Shown here: positions 41,130-45,970 of the stretch, in pieces | Numbering within the stretch: position 1 is the first letter of the stretch | Layout: every line of letters begins with the position of its first letter | Made by a program: the position numbers and the translations under genes | The notes under the pieces: model-generated | The model's input: the letters and a program-made list of their open reading frames with translations, nothing else | Told to the model about the DNA's origin: nothing | Databases searched by the model: none | Assembly: GCA_035759705.1 (NCBI GenBank) | Contig: DASTUJ010000019.1 | Location: forward strand, 1-45,970 | DNA: 45,970 bases | Reading direction: 5' to 3' | From: Actinomycetota bacterium | Lineage (GTDB): Bacteria; Actinomycetota; CADDZG01; JAHWKV01

Positions 41130-41146
41130 GTCAATCTGACGATTAG
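41130..41146. promoter_or_regulatory. Operator copy 2 of the SPFH/NrtR divergent promoter
   Basis: GTCAATCTGACGATTAG shares 13 of 17 bases with copy 1 and contains the inverted repeat GTCA-ATC-TGAC. It lies 9 bases before the nrtR-like start and touches its candidate -10 TAGTCT (41144-41149), which is 6 bases before the ATG. Confidence 0.65.
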
Positions 41147-41155
41147 TCTGGACAG

Positions 41156-41845
41156 ATGACCGAATCACTTCATCTGACGGCCGCGGTAGCGGTTGACCTG
41201 GTCGTGCTCACCGTTCGGGAAGGGCGGTTCCTGACCGTCGTCGTCGAGCGCGGCATCCCGCCGTTCAAAGGCCGCATGGCCCTCCCGGGTGGTTTCGTCT
41301 TGAACGACGAAACACTTGCCGAGGCTGCGACCCGGGAGCTGGCCGAGGAGACCGGGGTTGCGGCAGAGACCGGCCACCTGGAGCAGCTGGCCACCTACGG
41401 CGACCCGGATCGGGACCCCCGCGGGCGGGTGGTGGCCGTTGCCTACCTGGCCCTGGTCCCCGACCTGCCCGACCCGGTGGCCGGGTCGGACGCTGCGGGC
41501 GCCGGACTCGAGTCGGTCGACGACCTGCTTTCCGAGCCGGACCGACTGGCCTTCGACCACCACCGCATCCTGTCCGACGGCGTCGAGAGGGCCCGGGCGA
41601 AGCTCGAGTACTCGACCCTGGCCACCGCGTTCTGCCCGGAGTCGTTTACGGTGGCGGAGCTGAGGGGGGTGTACGAAGCGGTCTGGGGTTTCCCGCTGGA
41701 CCCCCGGAACTTCCATCGCAAGGTCACCTCGACCCCGGGATTCGTGGAAGAGACGGGAAGCCGCACCAGCAGGCAGGGAGGGCGGCCCGCTCAGCTCTAC
41801 CGCCGCGGTGAGGCGAAGTTCCTCTACCCGCCGTTTCTTCGCTAG
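41156..41845 (+). CDS. NrtR-like Nudix-family regulator
   Basis: 229-aa protein. The N-terminal Nudix domain has a complete Nudix box (GFVLNDETLAEAATRELAEETGV, G46 to V68, all REUxEExGU residues present). The C-terminal winged helix (LEYSTLATAFCPESFTVAELRGVYEAVWG, then DPRNFHRKVTSTPGFVEETG) is typical of NrtR, an ADP-ribose-sensing repressor of NAD genes. Because the Nudix box is intact, hydrolase activity may remain. There is no Shine-Dalgarno sequence; a leaderless start is likely. It probably controls the divergent SPFH/NAD-kinase-like operon and itself. Confidence 0.9.
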   Translation: MTESLHLTAAVAVDLVVLTVREGRFLTVVVERGIPPFKGRMALPGGFVLNDETLAEAATRELAEETGVAAETGHLEQLATYGDPDRDPRGRVVAVAYLALVPDLPDPVAGSDAAGAGLESVDDLLSEPDRLAFDHHRILSDGVERARAKLEYSTLATAFCPESFTVAELRGVYEAVWGFPLDPRNFHRKVTSTPGFVEETGSRTSRQGGRPAQLYRRGEAKFLYPPFLR

Positions 41846-41961
41846 CCGGTGTCGAACGGCCGGGTCGGCGTACCCACGGAAAGAGGAACCGACGGAATGC
41901 ATCCTAGAATCAGGACTGCCGGACCGATTTTTCCGTTCCCCAACACAGATGGGCAAACCGT

Positions 41962-43317
41962 TTGATCGAGTGGCTCCTGCTTGGGGTGGTCGTCCTGATG
42001 GTCGCCGCCAACGCGTTGTTCGTGGCGGCCGAGTTCAGCCTCGTGACTATCGACCGGCCCCTGGTGGAGAAGGCTGCCGGTGAAGGCGACGTACGGGCCG
42101 GGGGAATCCTCGCTGCGCTGAAGTCCCTTTCGACCCAGCTTTCCGGGGCCCAGCTCGGCATCACGGTTACCAGTCTGATTGTCGGTTTCATCGCCGAGCC
42201 CTCACTGGCGGCAATCCTGCTCGGGCCCCTTCGACGTGTCGGCCTGGCGGACTCCGCTACCGCGGTCGCGTTCGGAAGCGCATTCATCCTGACAACCGCC
42301 TTCCAGATGATCCTCGGAGAGCTGGTCCCCAAGAACCTTGCCCTGGCCCGCCCCTACCAGGTCGCCCGGGCAGTCGCCGGTCCCCAGCGGGCGTTCACCG
42401 CCGCCACCGGGCCGTTGATCGATTTCCTCAACGGCTCCGCCAACCGGATCCTGCGCGCCTTCGGAGTGGAGCCGGTGGAGGAGCTGGCCTCAGCCCGCTC
42501 CCCCCAGGAACTGCTCTCCCTTGTTCAGCGGTCACGCTCCGAGGGAACCCTGGAGAGCAACACAGCCAAGCTCCTGATCCGGTCCTTCAAGTTCGGCGGC
42601 CTCTCCGCCGCCGATGTCATGGTCCCGCGGCGGCGGGTGCGGACACTTAGCGTCGACTCACCCATCTCGGATCTCGTGGCGCTCGCCCGGTCCACCGGCC
42701 ACTCCCGGTTCCCGGTGCTGGGCGAGGGGGTCGACGACCCGGTAGGCGTCGTGCACATCAAGCAGGCGATTGCAGCCCCCTTCGACGAACGCTCCGTCCG
42801 CCGGATCGGCGAAGTGATGATCCCGCCGGTCCTGGTGCTGGAGTCGACCAACCTGGACCAGCTGCTCAGCGTTCTCCGGGGAAGGGGCCTGCAGATGGCG
42901 ATCGTGGTCGACGAGTACGGAGGGACGGCGGGGATCGTCACCCTCGAAGACCTGATCGAAGAGATCGTGGGCGAGATTGTGGATGAGCACGACCGGACCA
43001 ACCTGCACGCCCACCGCCGGCCCGACGGGGTCTGGTCCCTGTCCGGGTTGCTCCGCCCGGATGAGGCACGGGAGCTGACGGGCCTTGCCTTCCCCGAAAG
43101 CGACGACTACGACACGCTCGGCGGCCTGATGGCGGGCGAGCTGGGGAGGATTCCGAAGGTGGGCAACGTGGCGGCGGTCACCCTCGAAGAGGTCCCCGTG
43201 GTTCTGACGGTGCAGAGAATGGACGGATTCCGGGTGGACCGGCTGCTGGCGGACGTCCAGGCCGACCCGGCATTCGGTGGGAACGACCAGTCGTCGGAGG
43301 GTGCTGCCGATGAGTAA
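41962..43317 (+). CDS. CNNM/CorC-type transporter (DUF21-CBS-CBS-CorC_HlyC)
   Basis: 451-aa membrane protein. The DUF21 domain (ANALFVAAEFSLVTIDR, SGAQLGITVTSLIVGFIAEPSL, MILGELVPKNLALA) is followed by a CBS pair (SAADVMVPRRRVRTL; EYGGTAGIVTLEDLIEEIVGEI) and a CorC_HlyC domain (GVWSLSGLLRPDEARELTGL). Relatives export Mg2+ or modulate divalent cation efflux; many are misnamed hemolysins. The start appears to be TTG, and no better start is in frame. It overlaps the next gene, a shorter paralogue, by 8 bases. Confidence 0.92.
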   Translation: MIEWLLLGVVVLMVAANALFVAAEFSLVTIDRPLVEKAAGEGDVRAGGILAALKSLSTQLSGAQLGITVTSLIVGFIAEPSLAAILLGPLRRVGLADSATAVAFGSAFILTTAFQMILGELVPKNLALARPYQVARAVAGPQRAFTAATGPLIDFLNGSANRILRAFGVEPVEELASARSPQELLSLVQRSRSEGTLESNTAKLLIRSFKFGGLSAADVMVPRRRVRTLSVDSPISDLVALARSTGHSRFPVLGEGVDDPVGVVHIKQAIAAPFDERSVRRIGEVMIPPVLVLESTNLDQLLSVLRGRGLQMAIVVDEYGGTAGIVTLEDLIEEIVGEIVDEHDRTNLHAHRRPDGVWSLSGLLRPDEARELTGLAFPESDDYDTLGGLMAGELGRIPKVGNVAAVTLEEVPVVLTVQRMDGFRVDRLLADVQADPAFGGNDQSSEGAADE

Positions 43318-44350
43318 CGCCTCTGCCCTGCTCATCGGCGCAGCCCTCCTCATAGGCAATGCGTTCTTCGTGGGGGCCGAGTTCGCATTGATTTCGCTGC
43401 GGCGTTCGCAGATTGAGCCCCGGGCCGAGACGGGCTCCAGGCCGGCGAGGATCACTCTCAAAGCCATGGAGAACGTGTCGCTCATGATGGCGGGAGCCCA
43501 GCTTGGGATCACCATGTGCTCCCTGGGCCTGGGGGCCATAGGAGAGCCCGCGGTGGCTCACCTGCTCGAGGTTCCCTTTGCCGCGATGAACCTTCCCGAG
43601 CCGCTGCTCCACCCGATCGCTTTCACCGTCGCCCTGGGGATTGTGGTCTTCCTTCACATGGTCCTGGGCGAGATGGTCCCCAAGAACCTGGCGCTGGCGG
43701 GCCCCACGAGGTCGGCCCTGCTTTTGAGCCCGATTCTCTACGCCATTGTCCTGGTCCTGAAGCCCTTGATAGTCACCCTCAACGCCATCGGAAACGCGAT
43801 CCTGCGCCTGTTCAAGGTCGAGCCTAAGGACGAGGTGGCCTCGGCCTTCACCCGGGAAGAGGTGGCCGCGCTGGTGGCCGAGTCCAAAAAGGAGGGGCTG
43901 CTGAAAGAGGGCGAGCACGAGCTGCTGGAGGGGGCCCTGTCGTTTCCGGAGCGCAGCGTTCGCACGGTGCTGATCCCCACCTCCCGGCTGGAGGTGTTGG
44001 GCACCGGCATCACCGCCGCCGACGTGGAGGCCAAGTCGGCGGAGACCGGGTTCTCCCGGTTCCCGGTGCGCGACGCCGAGGGCCAGCTGATGGGCTACCT
44101 GCACTTGAAGGACGTCCTGGAGGAGGACCCCGCCAAGCGGGTGCGTAAGATCGCCGCCAAGCGCATCAGGCCCATGCCCACCCTGGCCGCCGACGAGCCC
44201 CTCGACTCGGCCCTTCGCTTGATGCAGGAGCGCGGCACCCACCTGGCTCGGGTGCACGAGCCGGACGGCAGGTTCATCGGCGTGGTGACCCTGGAGGACG
44301 TGCTGGAGGAGCTGGTAGGGGTAATCCGGGACGCCACCCAGTCGGCCTAG
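43310..44350 (+). CDS. CNNM-like protein lacking the CorC_HlyC domain
   Basis: 346-aa paralogue of the preceding gene. The DUF21 domain (GNAFFVGAEFALISLRRSQIEPRAETG, AGAQLGITMCSLGLGAIGEPAVAHLL, VLGEMVPKNLALAG) and two CBS motifs (RTVLIPTSRLEVL; FIGVVTLEDVLEELVG) are present, but the protein ends right after CBS2. The ATG lies within ATGAGTAA of the previous stop, with GGAGG 9 bases upstream. Tandem long and short CNNM genes probably form a heteromeric cation-efflux unit; this is inferred from the pairing. Confidence 0.9.
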   Translation: MSNASALLIGAALLIGNAFFVGAEFALISLRRSQIEPRAETGSRPARITLKAMENVSLMMAGAQLGITMCSLGLGAIGEPAVAHLLEVPFAAMNLPEPLLHPIAFTVALGIVVFLHMVLGEMVPKNLALAGPTRSALLLSPILYAIVLVLKPLIVTLNAIGNAILRLFKVEPKDEVASAFTREEVAALVAESKKEGLLKEGEHELLEGALSFPERSVRTVLIPTSRLEVLGTGITAADVEAKSAETGFSRFPVRDAEGQLMGYLHLKDVLEEDPAKRVRKIAAKRIRPMPTLAADEPLDSALRLMQERGTHLARVHEPDGRFIGVVTLEDVLEELVGVIRDATQSA

Positions 44351-44354
44351 AAGC

Positions 44355-44885
44355 TCATGGGTCCCGGCGGCGTACGAACTCGCTGAACCTGAGGAGCAGG
44401 TCGTCGGTCTGAAGCCTCACGGCCTTCAGGTCGAGGGCCATCAAATCGGTCGGAGTCCCCTCGGAGAGTCCCCGCACTTCATCGAGCCTGCCCTGCAATG
44501 CGGCAGAAAGCGGCCCGGCCGGCTCCAGCTCCAACGCCTCGGTGAGGTACCTCAGCATCGAGTGAAGCTGCTGCATCACCCCGAAGACCTCGAACATCTG
44601 CCCGGCGACCTTCGGCGAGCTGCGCCAGGTAGACCCTTTGAACGTCAGCTGAGTCACCTTCTGGCCGGCGCCGAAACAGTCGTAGGCGATACAACCCGGG
44701 AACCCCTCGGGCCGCAGGCGCTCGTGGATGCTGCAGCGAAAGTCGGTTGTGAGCTTCGGGCAGGGTTTGCCCGCCGGCTTGCTGATCGCGAAGTCCGAGG
44801 AGACCGCAAAGGCCGGGGCGACACAACAGAGCCCGCAACACTTCTCGCAGTCGGGCTTGAGGTCCGGGCCGGGGGCATAGGGCAC
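44355..44885 (-). CDS. Cysteine-cluster protein paired with the pentapeptide-repeat gene
   Basis: 176-aa protein. Its N-terminal third has nine Cys in the pattern CxxCCxxCC (13-21), then CPKL (42), RCSIH (51), GC and YDC (65, 70), suggesting an iron-sulfur or zinc site like YkgJ-type clusters. The rest is helical (MFEVFGVMQQLHSMLRYLTEALELEPAG). In my memory of streptomycete proteins, this segment is fused in front of a pentapeptide-repeat domain; here that domain is the divergent gene 43 bases away. The start is GTG with TTAACC 7 bases upstream. Function unknown. Confidence 0.75.
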   Translation of the reverse strand: MPYAPGPDLKPDCEKCCGLCCVAPAFAVSSDFAISKPAGKPCPKLTTDFRCSIHERLRPEGFPGCIAYDCFGAGQKVTQLTFKGSTWRSSPKVAGQMFEVFGVMQQLHSMLRYLTEALELEPAGPLSAALQGRLDEVRGLSEGTPTDLMALDLKAVRLQTDDLLLRFSEFVRRRDP

Positions 44886-44915
44886 GGTTGAAGGTTAACC
44901 GTGGTTTGCCGCCAC

Positions 44916-44921
44916 TACACT
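44916..44921 (+). promoter_or_regulatory. Candidate -10 box of the pentapeptide gene
   Basis: TACACT ends 7 bases before the ATG at 44929. The 43-bp gap between the divergent starts leaves no room for long leaders. Confidence 0.4.
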
Positions 44922-44928
44922 TCTGCCG

Positions 44929-45450
44929 ATGGCAGACGAGCAACAGGTCGAGATGCTTCTCAACTCCGTGGGCGAGTGGAACGGCTGGAGGGCGCGCAAC
45001 CTCAAAACCCGGCCGAACCTTCGGCACGCGGACCTGACGAAAGCCAACCTGAGGAGAGCCGATCTAAGGCGGGCGGACCTGCGCGAGGCGGTTCTCCACC
45101 GCGCGAGCCTCAGCGAAGCCCGCCTCGGCGGAGCCGACCTCACCCGGGCAACCCTCAACGAGTCGGATCTCATTGCGGCCGACCTGAGCAAGGCGGTGTT
45201 CGCCCGGGCCTCTCTCGTAGGGGCTTTGATGCTGGGGGCAAACCTCCGGGGCGCCGACCTCAGCGTGGCCGATCTCCGGGGCGCCGACCTTCGTGGTGCC
45301 GACCTGAGGGGAGCCGATCTGTCGCAGAGCTTCTTTCTGGTCCAGACCCAGGTCGAGTCGGCAACCGGCGACCTGCAGACCGGGCTTCCGCCCTCCATCA
45401 CGCGGCCGCACCACTGGGGCGACCTGGAAAATAAGGGGAACAGGCTTTAG
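44929..45450 (+). CDS. Pentapeptide-repeat protein
   Basis: 173-aa protein. A short helical cap (EQQVEMLLNSVGEWNGWRARN) leads into about 22 A(D/N)LxX pentapeptides from residue 30 to 130 (RHADLTKANLRRADLRRADL, ending GADLRGADLRGADLSQS). A tail with TQVESATGDLQTGLPPSITRPHHW follows. The repeats fold as a right-handed quadrilateral beta-helix. Some family members mimic DNA and protect gyrase from quinolones, but most have no known role. It is divergent from the cysteine-cluster gene. Confidence 0.93.
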   Translation: MADEQQVEMLLNSVGEWNGWRARNLKTRPNLRHADLTKANLRRADLRRADLREAVLHRASLSEARLGGADLTRATLNESDLIAADLSKAVFARASLVGALMLGANLRGADLSVADLRGADLRGADLRGADLSQSFFLVQTQVESATGDLQTGLPPSITRPHHWGDLENKGNRL

Positions 45451-45555
45451 GCGCGCACCTTCTTGCCGGTAGGTCGGATCTAACCTCCTGGTCGGGAAGC
45501 AGCATCACGACGCGATCGCGGCGACGTAGTGTACCGGGGGCATCCGGGTCGAAGG

Positions 45556-45567
45556 GCTTCCGGAAGC
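45556..45567. repeat. 12-bp perfect palindrome upstream of the winged-helix gene
   Basis: GCTTCCGGAAGC lies in the 160-bp gap between the pentapeptide gene and the next gene, within a larger GGGCTT/AAGCCC pairing. It could be an operator or a terminator stem for the upstream gene. Confidence 0.35.
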
Positions 45568-45598
45568 TAAGCCCACCCCGCCCTTTGATTGGCCGAAG

Positions 45599-45604
45599 TA
45601 GATT
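45599..45604 (+). promoter_or_regulatory. Candidate -10 box of the winged-helix gene
   Basis: TAGATT ends 7 bases before the ATG at 45612, with no Shine-Dalgarno sequence. Confidence 0.4.
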
Positions 45605-45611
45605 TGTGGCT

Positions 45612-45970
45612 ATGGCCGACCGGATCCAGACCCTGAGGGAGCTCAACCGGACCATCCTGGCCCGCCAGATGCTTCTGTCCCGGGACTCCGGCGCGGCAAC
45701 CGAGGCGGTCTCCCGGCTCGTCGGCCTGCAGGCGCAGTCCGCCGTGGCGCCGTTCGTCGGGCTGTGGACCCGCGTTGAGGGCCTCAGCCGGGAGGAGGTC
45801 GCCCGTCTGATCGAAGACAAGACGATCCTCAAGGCGACGATGATGAGGGGCACGCTGCACCTGCTCACGGCGGCGGACTATCTCGAGTTCCGCTCCACGC
45901 TCCAGCCGGTGTTCGACGCCGCCCTCGCCGGGATTCTCAAGGGCCGGGCGGACGGCCTCGACGTGCTGAA
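45612..45970 (+). CDS. AlkZ-like winged-helix DNA-binding protein (partial, runs off the end)
   Basis: The first 119 aa of a protein continuing beyond the window; the frame is open from ATG 45612 (or GTG 45606) to the last base. The N-terminus (RIQTLRELNRTILARQMLL, RLVGLQAQSAVAPFVGLWTRV, KATMMRGTLHLLTAADY) matches the HTH_42/AlkZ family, including a QxQ (QAQ) motif that is catalytic in the interstrand-crosslink glycosylase AlkZ/YcaQ. Most actinobacterial copies are uncharacterised. Because the rest is missing, activity cannot be judged. Confidence 0.8.
   Translation, partial: MADRIQTLRELNRTILARQMLLSRDSGAATEAVSRLVGLQAQSAVAPFVGLWTRVEGLSREEVARLIEDKTILKATMMRGTLHLLTAADYLEFRSTLQPVFDAALAGILKGRADGLDVL

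Noticed and set aside
44929-45330. Repetitive DNA possibly representing a CRISPR or tandem repeat array
   Set aside because: The 15-base periodicity is the coding signature of pentapeptide repeats; there are no spacers or conserved direct repeats.

Overview
The window is GC-rich chromosomal DNA with frequent GTG/TTG starts, many 4-base ATGA/GTGA gene overlaps and several start codons with no Shine-Dalgarno sequence but a TANNNT box 6-7 bases upstream. The clustered ctaE-qcrC-qcrA-qcrB genes, TipA-type MerR, LCP ligase, Ogt-AlkA fusion, DUF3494 surface protein and CDF/CNNM sets point to an actinobacterium (Actinomycetota). The exact class cannot be settled by eye. No insertion sequence, prophage or CRISPR array is seen; the sequence looks like core and lightly accessory chromosome.

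Layout. 1-5.4 kb: class A penicillin-binding protein, TipA-like MerR regulator with a textbook 19-bp-spacer promoter, LytR-CpsA-Psr wall ligase, and a MazE/MazF toxin-antitoxin pair. 5.4-8.9 kb: ctaE-qcrC-qcrA-qcrB respiratory operon (minus strand). 9-15.6 kb: SWIM-SNF2 helicase, TerB-like protein, glycogen branching enzyme and two small ORFs. 15.6-20.7 kb: ClC chloride channel and divergent MarR regulator around a perfect palindrome, amidase, Fur-family regulator, Ogt-AlkA alkylation repair fusion. 20.9-25 kb: DUF3494 wall-anchored protein, SRPBCC protein, second class A PBP paralogous to the first. 25-28.4 kb: znuACB-like metal ABC transporter with a Zur-box-like operator, divergent from a heptad-repeat GGDEF protein. 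28.6-33.6 kb: a secreted protein of unknown function, leuS, a GntR/membrane-protein pair. 34-37.4 kb: a tightly overlapped operon of an MntR/DtxR regulator, Tat-exported two-domain multicopper oxidase, ZIP transporter with an extracytoplasmic domain, and a lipoprotein cytochrome c. 37.4-39 kb: long CDF exporter and tRNA-Ala(GGC). 39-41.9 kb: NrtR-like Nudix regulator divergent from an SPFH protein and an NAD-kinase-like protein, with two tandem copies of a 17-bp motif between them. 41.9-46 kb: two CNNM/CorC-type proteins, a cysteine-cluster protein divergent from a pentapeptide-repeat protein, and the start of an AlkZ-like winged-helix protein that runs off the window.

Two themes stand out. 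The first is metal homeostasis and redox: a Fur-family regulator, znuACB, an MntR-type regulator with a copper oxidase, ZIP and cytochrome c, CDF, and CNNM proteins, several with recognisable operators. The second is a possible NAD/ADP-ribose-responsive unit (NrtR-like protein, SPFH protein and a kinase-fold protein with an altered GGDG motif). These two gene sets are the best candidates for undescribed systems in the window.
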